Shown: positions 1 through 14,762, numbered from the stretch's first letter. The stretch is 64,000 bases of DNA from Berghia stephanieae (GCA_034508935.3 CM067450.1:483899-547898), one strand, 5' to 3'. Notes: a model not told the origin generated them from the letters alone. Numbers and translations are program-made.

Positions 1-273
1 AAAAATGAATACACGGATTCAAAAAAGAACAAAATACCTAACACTGAACATTTTGGGCTACAAGCCCTTCTTCAGCCAACAACAAAAAAACAATGAAATC
101 ATAAATGCATTTCTAAAATACCAGATTGACGGCAGAGAAATATGACTGAAGTAACCCAGGCTTTAGCTGTCGTGCACTGCAAACTTGGAATAGACGCTAA
201 AGACAAATTTCCTTTATGGGATGACTAAAGGGAATCTATTTATGATGACCTTGACTGTTGTATGTCATTTCAT
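1..273. other. Left-edge intron of GNL1
   Basis: No coding exon is seen here. Positions about 48-85 (read on the - strand) hold a CTGAAGA / AGGGCTTGTAGCCC / AAAA pattern that also occurs near 37450 and resembles the hammerhead-like core of the element at 25845-26802, in decayed form. The stretch just before 274 (GTTGTATGTCATTTCA) matches the intron end before the functional GNL1 exon at 5327, so it is probably the original intron flank of the duplicated unit. Confidence 0.5.
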
Positions 274-494
274 GTGGTCTCTGTATCCCAAACCCCCGGT
301 CACACCCAGCATTTCCAGACCATCTTCCTGACTCCCTGTTTTATGTCATTTCATGTGGTCTCTGTATCCCAAACCCCCGGTCACACCCAACATTTCCAGA
401 CCATCTTCCTGACTCCCTGTTTTATGTCATTTCATGTGGTCTCTGTATCCCAAACCCCCGGTCACACCCAGCATTTCCAGACCATCTTCCTGAC
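274..494 (+). repeat. GNL1-exon-derived 81-bp tandem array, copies 1-3
   Basis: Copies start at 274, 355 and 436, exactly 81 bp apart. Each unit is an intron end (TTTATGTCATTTCAT) followed by coding sequence for VVSVSQTPGHTQHFQT and IFLTP, the first 21 codons of the GNL1 exon that is intact at 5327. In these copies the acceptor CAG reads CAT, so they should not splice. The third copy is cut at 494 by the hAT element, and the array resumes at 4889. Confidence 0.93.
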
Positions 495-895
495 CTGTCA
501 TCGTGGTTTTTCGCGGCCGCAATGGCAAATTTGCGGCCGCAAAATTCGCACTTTTCCGCAATTTACCGCAAATTTTACAAATTTCATGAAAAATCTAAAT
601 TTTTCACCATTATTTAACCCGAGTGGTTTTTTTAAAGTGGCGAATTTCCGAAAGTCAGCATCGTCCCTTTCTTTCATTTTCTCATAGCTCCTGGTCTGTT
701 TAAACTGCTACTGGAAGCTGCCCAGTCTGGTTTTTAAACTGCCATACTACTAACAGACGTTACATTGCAATTAAAAGGAGTTTTTCTACTTTCACTTTCA
801 CCTTAGTGACGAGTGACGCTATTATTGTTATCTTCAATTGGTTTCGCTACCGGCGTTCTTTTCTCTTACATCTACTTGTTGATTACAAACTCGCT

Positions 896-4574
<3,679 letters not shown>

Positions 4575-4734
4575 TTAAATTTTGATACCTCTCTTTGCAG
4601 GTTTTTCGTACTTTGTTTTGATATAAGATTAAGATTGATGTTTTAAATCATTTTTCATTCTGATCTGCACCTGAGTGACTTTTGTGTGCATCTTCAGATC
4701 ATTGTAGTATTTGGGGTCCCCGGGAACGAAAAAA

Positions 4735-4888
4735 AGTTATCCGATTAGTTAACAAAATTTGCAAAATTTGGCAATTTTTACGGCAAAATGTGGCAAATTT
4801 TTCTATTTTTTGTGGCAAAATTGTCATTTTTTTGTGGCAAAATTTGGCAAAATTTGGGATTTCAAATGGCAATTTTCCGCGATGCCAG
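4735..4888 (+). repeat. Subterminal repeats of the hAT right end
   Basis: About ten copies of TGGCAAAATTT-like words in near-direct order precede the terminal repeat. Matching words (GGCAAATTTGC, CCGCAAATTTT) lie just inside the left end (500-580). In hAT elements such words bind transposase; the assignment here is by position. Confidence 0.7.
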
Positions 4889-5326
4889 CCTGACTCCCTG
4901 TTTTATGTCATTTCATGTGGTCTCTGTATCCCAAACCCCCGGTCACACCCAACATTTCCAGACCATCTTCCTGACTCCCTGTTTTATGTCATTTCATGTG
5001 GTCTCTGTATCCCAAACCCCCGGTCACACCCAGCATTTCCAGACCATCTTCCTGACTCCCTGTTTTATGTCATTTCATGTGGTCTCTGTATCCCAAACCC
5101 CTGGTCACACCCAGCATTTCCAGACCATCTTCCTGACTCCCTGTTTTATGTCATTTCAGGTGGTCTCTGTATCCCAAACCCCGGTCACACCCAGCATTTC
5201 CAGACCATCTTCCTGACTCCCTGTTTTATGTCATTTCAGGTGGTCTCTGTAACTGTATCCCACACCCCCGGTCACACCCAACATTTCCAGACCATCTTCC
5301 TGACTCCCTGTTGTATGTCATTTCAG
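4889..5326 (+). repeat. GNL1-exon-derived 81-bp tandem array, copies 4-8
   Basis: Unit starts are 4917, 4998, 5079, 5160 and 5240; the ninth, at 5327, is the functional exon. Copies 4-6 have the dead acceptor ...TTTCAT|GTGG, while copies 7, 8 and 9 have ...TTTCAG|GTGG. Copy 7 is 80 bp (one C fewer) and copy 8 is 87 bp (it contains GTAACTGTATCC). Use of the copy-8 acceptor would add 29 in-frame codons to the exon; use of copy 7 would shift the frame. Confidence 0.93.
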
Positions 5327-5452
5327 GTGGTCTCTGTATCCCAAACCCCCGGTCACACCCAGCATTTCCAGACCATCTTCCTGACTCCCACCGTCAGGCT
5401 ATGTGACTGTCCAGGCCTCGTCTTTCCTTCTGTCGTACCCAAAGCTTTGCAG
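5327..5452 (+). CDS. GNL1: GNL1 exon with G2/G3 motifs, intact end of the exon-derived array
   Basis: The exon has 42 codons, phase 0 at both ends, acceptor TTTCAG and donor CAG|GTAAGC. Its first half is the sequence repeated in the array upstream. Only this copy continues into TVRLCDCPGLVFPSVV and a donor, so it is the one that can be joined to the rest of GNL1. Confidence 0.93.
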
Positions 5453-8400
5453 GTAAGCCAGGTATATTAATTTTTGGATATAAAATTAGGCAAAATAATT
5501 TTTCTTTGGTCGTCTGTATGTACACATAATAGCCTTAAAGCTAATAGAATAGCCATGCAAAATTTCAGTGCAATACACCAACCAGTTTTCCAGACAAACA
5601 CTATGGTTGGACATGAATTATGAAACGAAGAAGACCCGTGATATTGTCAGAATGTTCATTTCGTAGGTTTAAAAAGTTAAACTTCAAACACTGACATTGT
5701 GTGATCAACTAAAGGTTTTAAAAACTTTGGCTTTAAAAAACAAAACTTGAATATTTATATAGCACATTATCCACTTAACAGACTCAAAGCATTTTACAAG
5801 GGTCCCAAGCTAACAGCAACACTTAACATGTAGGAAGAGACATGACACCTGTGAGACATTTTTTTTTTTTTTCGTTAGAGTTATTGTAATGGTTTAGTTA
5901 GATACTCATTTTGCACCTGAGTACAATGAGAGAATGTGAGTAAAAAGCCTTTTCCAAGGATTTAAACTATGTGCCCCTGAGAGTGGAACTCAAACCCTGG
6001 ACCTTCCAATCCAAAGGCAAGTTTTACCACAAGACAAGATCACAGTGAGAGAAAGAGTGAACAAAGGAGTTTTTAGAAAACGATGGGATTGCCACGTGTC
6101 CTCCAACCGTCCAATTGGTGATTCATGGGATAGCCATGTGTCCTCCAACCGTCCAATTGGTGATTCATGGGATAGCCACGTGTCCTCCATCCGTCCAATT
6201 GGTGATTCATGGGATAGCCACGTGTCCTCCATCCGTCCAATTGGTGATTCATGGGATAGCCACGTGTCCTCCATCCGTCCAATTGGTGATTCATGGGATA
6301 GCCACGTGTCCTCCATCCGTCCAATTGGTGATTCATGGGATAGCCACGTGTCCTCCACCCGTCCAATTAGTGATTCATGGGATAGCCACGTGTCCTCCAC
6401 CCATCCAATTGGTGATTCATGGGATAGCCACGTGTCCTCCAACCGTCCAATTGGTGATTCATGGGATAGCCATGTGTCCTCCACCCATCCAATTAGTGAT
6501 TCATGGGATAGCCATGTGTCCTCCAACCGTCCAATTGGTGATTCATGGATAGCCATGTGTCCTCCACCCGTCCAATTAGTGATTCATGGGATAGCCACGT
6601 GTCCTCCAACCGTCCAATTGGTGATTCATGGGATAGCCACGTGTCCTCCACCCGTCCAATTAGTGATTCATGGGATAGCCATGTGTCCTCCAACCGTCCA
6701 ATTGGTGATTCATGGGATAGCCATGTGTCCTCCAACCGTCCAATTAGTGATTCATGGGATAGCCACGTGTCCTCCAACCGTCCAATTGGTGATTCATGGG
6801 ATAGCCACGTGTCCTCCACCCGTCCAATTAGTGATTCATGGGATAGCCACGTGTCCTCCATCCGTCCAATTGGTGATTCATCGGATAGCCATGTGTCCTC
6901 CAACCGTCCAATTGGTGATTCATGGGATAGCCACGTGTCCTCCAACCGTCCAATTGGTGATTCATGGGATAGCCACGTGTCCTCTATCCGTCCAGTTGGT
7001 GATTCATGGGATAGCCACGTGTCCTCCATCCGTCCAATTGGTGATTCATGGGATAGCCATGTGTCCTCCAACCGTCCAATTAGTGATTCATGGGATAGCC
7101 ACGTGTCCTCCAACCGTCCAATTGGTGATTCATGGGATAGCCATGTGTCCTCCACCCATCCAATTAGTGATTCATGGGATAGCCATGTGTCCTCCAACCG
7201 TCCAATTGGTGATTCATGGGATAGCCATGTGTCCTCCACCCGTCCAATTAGTGATTCATGGATAGCCACGTGTCCTCCAACCGTCCAATTGGTGATTCAT
7301 GGGATAGCCACGTGTCCTCCACCCGTCCAATTAGTGATTCATGGGATAGCCATGTGTCCTCCAACCGTCCAATTGGTGATTCATGGATAGCCATGTGTCC
7401 TCCAACCGTCCAATTAGTGATTCATGGGATAGCCACGTGTCCTCCAACCGTCCAATTGGTGATTCATGGGATAGCCACGTGTCCTCCACCCGTCCAATTA
7501 GTGATTCATGGGATAGCCACGTGTCCTCCATCCGTCCAATTGGTGATTCATCGGATAGCCATGTGTCCTCCAACCGTCCAATTGGTGATTCATGGGATAG
7601 CCACGTGTCCTCCAACCGTCCAATTGGTGATTCATGGGATAGCCACGTGTCCTCTATCCGTCCAGTTGGTGATTCATGGGATAGCCACGTGTCCTCCATC
7701 CGTCCAATTGGTGATTCATGGGATAGCCATGTGTCCTCCAACCGTCCAATTAGTGATTCATGGGATAGCCATGTGTCCTCCAACCGTCCAATTGGTGATT
7801 CATGGGATAGCCACGTGTCCTCCACCCGTCCAATTAGTGATTCATGGGATAGCCACGTGTCCTCCATCCGTCCAATTGGTGATTCATGGGATAGCCATGT
7901 GTCCTCCACCCGTCCAATTAGTGATTCATGGGATAGCCATGTGTCCTCCACCCATCCAATTAGTGATTCATGGGATAGCCATGTGTCCTCCATCCGTCCA
8001 ATTGGTGATTCATGGGATAGCCACGTGTCCTCCATCCGTCCAATTGGTGATTCATTTTATGACAGATTGGAAACAAAAGTGTGAAAAGAATTTCAAATTC
8101 TGTTTTTCAACCAACAAAACAAACAAAAGAATTTCAAATTCTGTTTTTCAACCAACAAAACAAACAAAAGAATTTCAAATTCTATTTTTCGACCAACAAA
8201 ACAAACAAAAGAATTTCAAATTCTATTTTTCGACCAACAAAACAAACAAAAGAATTTCAAATTCTATTTTTCGACCAACAAAACAAAGTTTTTTCCGGCC
8301 CATTCTTCTACAATTATTCGGCAAAAATGTTTTTTGCAGCAAGGAGAGTGGATACATGGAACAGATTGAAATTTATAACTAAAGACTACAAAACTATAAA

Positions 8401-11400
8401 TAATTTCAAACATGCAATTGACAGGAGCATTTATAACTTAAAATATGAATTTGATGGAAAAAAAATAAAATTGATTGATCTATTTTTGATTGTGTATGAT
8501 GTCAATGATGATCATAGTTATGATGTCAGATCTAGGAATGTTTTATCGGGACGTTTTGTCTATTTTTATCACAGGGTATTTAAAGGCATTTGACCTAAGC
8601 ACCCCCTTATTATGATATGTGTGGTGATCTGGCAAAACCTGTCTGATGTAGAAAAATTTTGAATCTCGTGCTATTGCATAATTCAATAGAGGCGCCATTT
8701 CTGAACAAAATGCAGTGTAAAATTTGTAATTTTCTCAATTAGGACAGAAGTTACACAAATTTAACGAGAGGGGAATCCAAAAAAATTCTAATGAAGAAAA
8801 TCGCTATTAAAGACAAGACATGCATATTTACCATGCTTCGATAGAGCTCAGAAAAATAAATCATTGAATTAACTTTAAACAAAAATCATGTAGACAACTA
8901 TTTTCCACTTTTATTCGCTCGTATCTCAAAACTCGACATCAGTACACATATATCTGTTGTGTTATGTTATGTTATAAATCCTCATTAGAACAAAATTATT
9001 TGATTCCATACCATACTAATCCAACCCATCCCCCCACCCCTGTTCTGTCCAGGTGATAGCTGGCATCTTCCCCGTGTCTCAGGTCAGAGAACCGTACTCG
9101 GTGGTCCAGTACCTGGCAGAACGCATGGACCTCCCAGCCCTCCTTAGAGTACGCCGACCACCAGATTGTGACACGGATTATCAGTGGTCAGCGTTTGACA
9201 TCTGTGAAGGTTTGACCCTTTTTTGGTGTTGGCACGTTTCCCTCTCAGTCAAGGACCCTGGTCAGGGCCAGGGCAAAACAAGTAATCTCATTGCAAGACA
9301 AAGACAAAAGTAACAGATAAATGGGGATAGAAGACACAGAAAGTGACCTCCTGCCCACCCTTTATTTGTTACTTTTTGTCCTTGTCTTAGAATGAGATTA
9401 ATTGTTTTGTCCTTGCCAGAGTCCTTGAATGAGAGGGCAACAGTCAAACGTGTATTATTAGTTCAGGGAGATATTTTTTTCTTGTAAATCATCTCTTTTA
9501 TGTTCTGTAATATTTTTTTCCTTGTAAATCAGCTTTTATGTTCTGTAATATTTTTTTCTTGTAAATCATCTCTTTTATGTTCTGTAATATTTTTTTCCTT
9601 GTAAATCAGCTTTTATGTTCTGTAATATTTTTTCCTTGTAAATCATCTCTTTTATGTTCTGTAATATTTTTTTCCTTGTAAATCATCTCTTTTATGTTCT
9701 GTAATATTTTTTTCCTTGTAAATCTGCTTTTATGTTCTGTAATATTTTTTCCTTGTAAATCATCTCTTTTATGTTCTGTAATATTATTTTCCTTGTAAAT
9801 CATCTCTTTTTATGTTCTGTAATATTTTTTTCCTTGTAAATCATCTCTTTAATGTTCTGTAATATTTTTTTCCTTGTAAATCATCTCTTTTATGCTCTGT
9901 AATATTTTTTTCCTTGTAAATCATCTCTTTAATGTTCTGTAATATTTTGTTTTGTTTTGAAAACATTTAAGTGTTTTCGTCTTCATGGGATTCTGTGCTT
10001 GTGTCTGGATGGGACTTTTAGGTGATCTCAAACAAAGCATGTTGATAGCTTGCTCTCGGAATCAATGTCTTTTGTGCGGATGTGTGGTTCATTAGTATGA
10101 CACTCACCTTTGGACCGGGAGGAACTGGGTTTGAGTCCCGCTCTGCGCAACGCATAGTTAAGTCCTTGGAAAAGGCTATTTACTTGCATTCTCTCACTGT
10201 CCTCAGATGTAAAATGAGTACCTGGGCATTAATAGCGTTGTCTCTGTCAGAAAAAATGTAATATCGTCTAACAGGCATCATGTCATGTCCTACATGTTAA
10301 GTGTTGCTGTTGGTTGGGGACCCTTTGTAAAGCACTTGGAGCACATTTAATGGATTTTGCATTCTATATAAAAATCTGTACCCTATTTAAATCAGTCCCC
10401 TTTGTCTTAACTCATGTGCTTTCATTGTGAATCCAGATTATTTTTGTTACTATCCTGTCTTTCTTTCTACTGACGCTGAAACAAGCTAAAAGTGTTGCAA
10501 GTGCAGGGGTGAATGCCTGGAGGGACAGGATTAGTGTGATGTGACAGATAGAATTGATGTGTATAAGGTGTGCGGTGGTGGGTACGGTGTGTCGGTGGTG
10601 GGCACCGTGTGTTGGTGGTGGGCATGGTGTGTCGTGGTGGGCATGGTTTGTGCAGTGGTGGGCACGGTGTGTGCAGTGGTGGGCACGGTGTGTGCAGTGG
10701 TGGGCACGTGTGTGCAGTGGTGGGCACGGTTGTGCAGTGGTGGGCACGGTTTGTGCAGTGGTGGGCACGGTGTGCAGTGGTGGGCACGGTGTGTGCAGTG
10801 GTGGGCACGGTGTGTGCAGTGGTGGGCACGGTGTGTGCAGTGGTGGGCACGGTGTGTGCAGTGGTGGGCACGGTGTGTGCAGTGGTGGGCACGGTGGTGA
10901 TGGTGGCACGTGTGTGCAGTGGTGGCACGGTGTGTGCAGTGGTGGGCACGGTGTGCCTTTTGCATCTTATGGACTTGAACTTGAAATTCCATCAAACCCT
11001 TGAAAACAAACCATCTGACTTTGGTCAAGCCTAAGACATATCATTATCATTCTACACACTGTACCTATGACTATGACTCCAGCCAATGCCGTGGCATTCC
11101 TCCTGTCTTTCAGCCTGGGCCATCAAATGTGGATTCGTCACTCCAAAAGCCTCCCGACCAGATCTATACAGAGCTGCCAACAACATTTTAAGGCTGGCTG
11201 TGTCTGGACAGATTCGCCTTTGCTTTAAACCCCCGGAATATTCCAGTCAGACAGGTATGTGTGTTTGTGTGTGTGTTTGTTTTATTCCAGTCAGACAGGT
11301 GTGTGTGTTTGTGTTTGTGATGCGTTTTTATTAAATTTATTTCGGTGATCCAATAGGAAAGAAAGGTAATGTCAAAAACTGGTTCCTATTTCATTGGAAG

Positions 11401-13488
11401 TGTAAAACCATTCTTCCAGAGGACTGGATATTTACTTTGTGTAATTTAACCTCTGGTTTCAGGGTGATGGCATCTTGTTTTCTAGCCTAAATACATGCTA
11501 GTCCTCAATACACATCATCCATCCTTGCTCTTTTACATCCCATAATCCTAAGAATCTGCCCATACATCCTGCTACTGAAATAGCTATGTCATCTTTATGT
11601 AACCTATTCATGATTAGTACTCCGAAGGACCGGTTACATACACACTTCCATGGATTTAGGAACCAAAAGAGTGGAGGGTTTGATGTCACGACTTTTCTTC
11701 CCTATTCTCTCTAGTGAGTTTGGTTTGGTTTGCATTTGGATGTTTTTTAAGTCTTAGGACTGTGAGAAATTTGCCAGGAACTTTTGGGAAACATGGCCAT
11801 GATTTTTGTCTAAGACTAAATCCATGTTTTCTATCATCGACTTCTGTTCTCCTTTTTATCTAAGAAGAGTCTTGTCTTCCTGTGCAGCTGTGGTATCTTG
11901 TGGTATGAGACTGAGACTCGCCTTCAGATTGGAAGTTCCAGGGCTCGAGTCACACTCTAAATAGCTGTTGGCTTGGGACCCCTAATAAAGTGCTTTGAGC
12001 TCTTCTGGCATGTTTTCAGCATAATAATTAATTAAATTGATTTCGTCACAAAAAAACTACTCATATTTCGTTTTTCATTTGCTAGTTGAATATGTCATCC
12101 TATAAAAACCCTTGATTGACTAATTATGCTACAACTATCAACTAGGGACAACAGCAGAATGACACATTCCCTGTAAATAGTTTGACCGCTATAAACAGGT
12201 ATTGTAAGCCATGGAAAATTTTCCATTTTGTGGACAATAAAGATTTATTATTCTTATTGTTATTCATCTTCTTCTTCTAATTATTATTCTTACACAATTT
12301 TGTGTGTGGTACATTATATCCTGCTGGCAGATGTTGTAAGTATTTTACCTAAATACATAGCACCATTACCCACACCCATCATCACGTAGTCAAGGCTTTG
12401 GCATCTGTCAATCACATGTCATGTGACAAGTCCACAATGAAATCGCTTCCAGTCCCAGACTCAAAACACCAGCCGAATATGACCGTCGGTCACCACGCTT
12501 GTCCCCCCAGTGAACGTGACCGTCCGTCACCACGCTTGTCCCCCTGTGAACGTGACCGTCCATCACCACGCTTGTCCCCCAGTGAACGTGACCGTCCGTC
12601 ACCACGCTTGTCCCCCAGTGAACGTGACCTGTCCGTCACCATGCTTGTCCCCCCATTGAACGTGACTGTCCATCACCATGCTTGTCCCCCAGTGAACGTG
12701 ACCGTCCGTCACCACGCTTGTCCCCCAGTGAACGTGACCGTCCATCACCACGCTTGTTCCCCAGTGAACGTGACCGTCCGTCACCATGCTTGTCCCCCAG
12801 TGAACGTGACCGTCTGTCACCATGCTTGTCCCCCCATTGAACGTGACTGTCCATCACCATGCTTGTCCCCCCAGTGAACGTGACCGTCCGTCACCACGCT
12901 TGTCCCCCAGTCATCTGACCGCAGAGGCTGGGATTTCCCCTAAGTACATCAATCGATTCTGTTCATCGTGAGAATTAGCCACAGATCGTATGCCAGTTGC
13001 TTTTAAAAAATTGCCAAAACTCAAAATTTTTTTTAAAGGTGAATTCTGCTGCAAATATTTTTTTAAAAAATTTAAATAAAGAGAAGAAAAAAAGACAAAA
13101 CGATGAAATCTGCAGCAAAGGAAGGCAAAATTATGCAGATGCTGTGTCATTTTCCTGGAGGGACAACTGTCTACTTGATACAGGACAGTAGATTTACAAA
13201 TAGAGCTTGTCATTGATTTAATAGTAGTGTCAAGTCAGGCTTCACATTTCAATCAATTGAGAATTTTCGTGATAAATGTCTGCATTGTCTAACTATTTCA
13301 TTCTAAATCCAGATGAGTTGAGATCCGACCCTGAGACCCATTGGCTTCACAGACAATTCCAGGCCAGAATGGAACAAGGTGCTCTTGGTGGTGACGACAG
13401 TAGTGATGACAAAGGCAAGGAGGAAGATGATGACGATAACAAAGATGATGATAAGGATAAGACGAATTTCAATGATTTGATGAGGTAG
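5327..13488 (+). CDS. GNL1: GNL1, last four coding exons (circularly permuted GTPase)
   Basis: Exons 5327-5452, 9053-9209, 11114-11254 and 13313-13488 join in phase (600 nt, 199 residues, stop TAG). The 5' exons lie left of the window. GNL1 is an HSR1/MMR1 (YlqF-like) GTPase with G motifs in the order G4-G5-G1-G2-G3. The first exon here carries the G2 region (SQTPGHTQHFQT) and G3 (LCDCPGL). Next come VIAGIFPVSQ...PYSVVQYLAERM...FDICE, then LYRAANNILRLAVSGQIRLC and PPEYSSQTD, all matching vertebrate GNL1 in order. The last exon ends in a very acidic tail (EEDDDDNKDDDKDK), as in the family. All introns are GT-AG with good pyrimidine tracts. The stop overlaps a weak donor-like GAG|GTAGAC, so a further 3' exon is possible, but none was recognised. 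The gene converges on TMCO1. Confidence 0.95.
5752..6040 (-). mobile_element. SINE family 1, diverged copy
   Basis: The tail (TTTATATAGCACATTATCCAC) is at the left and the tRNA-like head (B box as CTCAAACCCTGGACC) at the right, so it lies on the - strand in a GNL1 intron. It contains a poly-T tract near 5860. Confidence 0.82.
6091..8055 (+). repeat. 42-bp minisatellite, about 47 copies
   Basis: The unit runs GCCACGTGTCCTCCAACCG then TCCAATTGGTGATTCATGGG then ATA. Variants alternate CACGTG/CATGTG, AACCG/ATCCG/ACCCG and TTGGTG/TTAGTG. A few 41-bp units (GATTCATGGATAG) shift the frame. Marker variants TTCATCGGATAG (6877, 7547) and TCTATCCGTCCAGTT recur 670 bp apart, showing duplication of a block of about 16 units. 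Because 42 is a multiple of three and the unit lacks stops, long frames are open on both strands; no gene is called. Confidence 0.97.
8087..8290 (+). repeat. 41-bp tandem repeat, 5 copies
   Basis: The unit is AATTTCAAATTCTGTTTTTC followed by AACCAACAAAACAAACAAAAG. It abuts the LINE-like coding tail that follows. Confidence 0.93.
8290..8592 (+). mobile_element. LINE reverse-transcriptase C-terminal fragment
   Basis: One open frame contains AKMFFAARRVDTWNRLKF and then INNFKHAIDRS, the pattern (RVV..WN.L....FK..LD) that ends many LINE polyproteins. The upstream part is missing and replaced by the 41-bp array. The frame then runs on to a stop at 8593 through a tail not recognised. Confidence 0.6.
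8593..9052. other. GNL1 intron sequence
   Basis: AT-rich and unique-looking; no repeat or exon was recognised. The last 40 bases are the C/T-rich tract of the acceptor at 9052. Confidence 0.6.
9230..9455. repeat. Inverted dimer of dispersed repeat DR-A (3' part)
   Basis: Positions 9236-9345 read forward (CAAGGACCCTGG, AGTAATCTCATTGCAAGAC) and 9352-9450 read the same segment reversed (GTCTTAGAATGAGATTAATT, GAGTCCTTGAATGAGAGGG). The pair forms an imperfect palindrome just after the donor of the GNL1 exon ending 9209. Full copies of the element are at 14897 and 15376. Confidence 0.82.
9460..9952 (+). repeat. Roughly 40-bp minisatellite grown from DR-A
   Basis: About 12 units of TTTTTTCCTTGTAAATCATC then TCTTTTATGTTCTGTAATAT. 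The same words occur once, reversed, inside the full DR-A copy (near 15695-15730) and once at 33985, so the array is an amplified fragment of that element. Confidence 0.9.
10083..10377 (+). mobile_element. SINE family 1
   Basis: Head TGTGGTTCATTAGTATGACA, B box GGGTTTGAGTCC, body AAGTCCTTGGAAAAGGC, tail TTTAATGGATTTTGCATTC. It lies in a GNL1 intron. Confidence 0.85.
10560..10953 (+). repeat. 21-bp GC-rich minisatellite, about 18 copies
   Basis: The unit is GGTGGGCACGGTGTGTGCAGT, with strong purine/pyrimidine strand bias. It lies 160 bp before the acceptor of the GNL1 exon at 11114. All frames appear open because the unit is 21 bp; it is not coding. Confidence 0.95.
11352..11706 (+). mobile_element. 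Non-autonomous inverted-repeat element (MITE), copy 1
   Basis: It starts AATAGGAAAGAAAGG and ends CACGACTTTTCTTCCCTATT, an imperfect inverted pair. Related copies are at 39082-39440 (same strand) and 23657-23898 (reverse, truncated). No coding capacity is seen. Target duplications could not be fixed by eye. Confidence 0.7.
11886..12012 (+). mobile_element. SINE family 1, internally deleted copy
   Basis: The tRNA-like head (TATCTTGTGGTATGAGACTG, B box GGGCTCGAGTC) joins directly to the tail (GGACCCCTAATAAAGTGCTT); the body is missing. Confidence 0.7.
12013..12480. other. GNL1 intron, no feature seen
   Basis: AT-rich, with short TTATTATT runs near 12247-12290. No exon or known repeat was recognised. 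Confidence 0.5.
12485..12914 (+). repeat. 36/37-bp minisatellite, about 12 copies
   Basis: The unit is GTGAACGTGACCGTCCGTCA then CCACGCTTGTCCCCCA. Copies vary in the length of the C run. It lies in the last GNL1 intron. Confidence 0.95.
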
Positions 13489-13607
13489 ACACGTTCAAAC
13501 CCCATGGGTACCATCACATTTTGGACATCGACCAAAATCAACAATTTGACAAATTTATCATCAATTGAATTCAATCCATTCTGACTACTGATTATAACCT
13601 TGAAGCC

Positions 13608-13775
13608 CCGGTCCACCCAGCAGTCATTGGGAAGCTGGCTCTGTACTTTGCAATAGACTATTGCCCTGTCAAAAGGGTAGCAAGCAATTATTATTGTCCA
13701 TTTCACACCATAGAAAATCAGGTTCCAATAGTCGCATGGACCTAATGACTCTTTTTCCCCTCCCGGCTCTGGCCA
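13608..13775 (+). mobile_element. SINE family 2, body fragment
   Basis: It is similar over its length to 20465-20632 (CAGCAGTCATTGGGAAGCTG; AAAGGGTAGCAAGCAATTAT). It lies just after the GNL1 stop, so it is probably in the 3' UTR or downstream flank. Confidence 0.55.
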
Positions 13776-13921
13776 GGATCTTTTGTTGTGAGTGATAGTG
13801 ATAGGAATCATCAGATGTCTTTGTTTTCTCTGTGAGAGTCGAGGTATTTTTGTTTTGTAACAAATCTTCATATGAGTGCTTAGGGGATTTATTCCAAACC
13901 ATGGAAATGTGAATGACCCTT

Positions 13922-14122
13922 GATGGTGGGGACATCCCATAGTGGGCAGGGAAGTACTTGTTGTGTGGTGGGGACATCCCATAGTGGGCAGGGAAGTACT
14001 TTGTTCGTGGATCCTAGTGAGGAGACTTGTGTCGGGGACATCCCATAGTGGGCAGGGAAGTACTTGTTGTGTCGTGGGGACATCCCATAGTGGGCAGGGA
14101 AGTACTTGTTGTGTGGTGTCAG
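13922..14122 (+). repeat. Roughly 42-bp tandem repeat, 4 copies
   Basis: The unit is GTGGGGACATCCCATAGTGG then GCAGGGAAGTACTTGTTGTG. One unit contains an unrelated stretch near 14000-14035. Confidence 0.9.
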
Positions 14123-14299
14123 GTAAACAAAAATCCACTCAATTTTGTTGTTTCTTTATCCAGTTTATTATTAACTATTCTGTCTTTATTGCTACAACAT
14201 CAATATCCAACAACCTTGACCCTGGCAATATACAAGAATGGCACTCGCTATTGGACTGACAAAATTCCACAGACTTTAAAACAAATAATTATAATGTAT

Positions 14300-14395
14300 A
14301 GTATTAGTATTCTCTATTGTCTTCTGGCACTTTTCTACTCACTTCATATCTTGTTGTTACCAACATAAGTGCCTGCTCCACTCACTTTTCTGAAT
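14300..14395 (+). mobile_element. SINE family 3, tail only
   Basis: The segment TATTCTCTATTGTCTTCTGG through CATAAGTGCCTGCTCC matches the tail of the fuller copy at 14591 and of the copy at 59619. Confidence 0.6.
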
Positions 14396-14590
14396 TAAAA
14401 ATTCACCCCATACACCGGAGCATACTCAATGTCTCAATGTTTCTATGTTATATGTTTGTGATGAGAATATTGGCTATTAAGCTTAACTGCTGGTCAAAAT
14501 TACTTTGCGATGGTGGTGAACGAATCGGCGATCTCAAGAAGTGGGTGAGAGAGGGATCTAGAAATGACTTTGGGTTTGAAACGAATATTT

Positions 14591-14762
14591 TTGTGTTCGT
14601 GGATAGCTCACACGGTAGAGCCACGCTCTCACCTGCCAGGCGGAGTTGTCGTACCAATAAGGTCGCAGGTTCAAACCCCACCACCGCCGCGAAAAAATTT
14701 TTTTATTCTCTATTGTCTTCTGGCACTTTTCTACTCACTTCATATCTTAGTATTAGTACAGT
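14591..14762 (+). mobile_element. SINE family 3 with tRNA-like head
   Basis: A-box-like GGATAGCTCACACGGTAGAG, B box AGGTTCAAACCCC, then an A/T run and the tail TATTGTCTTCTGGCACTTTT. The head does not fold as a full tRNA with matching acceptor ends, so it is called a SINE rather than a tRNA gene. Confidence 0.75.

Noticed and set aside
5160-5326. Copies 7 and 8 as the normal GNL1 exon start
   Set aside because: Copy 7 would shift the frame and copy 8 would insert 29 unusual residues; the copy at 5327 alone matches GNL1 exactly. Kept only as a possible alternative.
6045-8382. Open frames of 406, 374 and 281 codons
   Set aside because: 42-bp minisatellite translated in several frames; equally open on the opposite strand.
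14591-14690. tRNA gene
   Set aside because: A- and B-box-like words are present, but the ends do not pair as an acceptor stem and a SINE tail follows.
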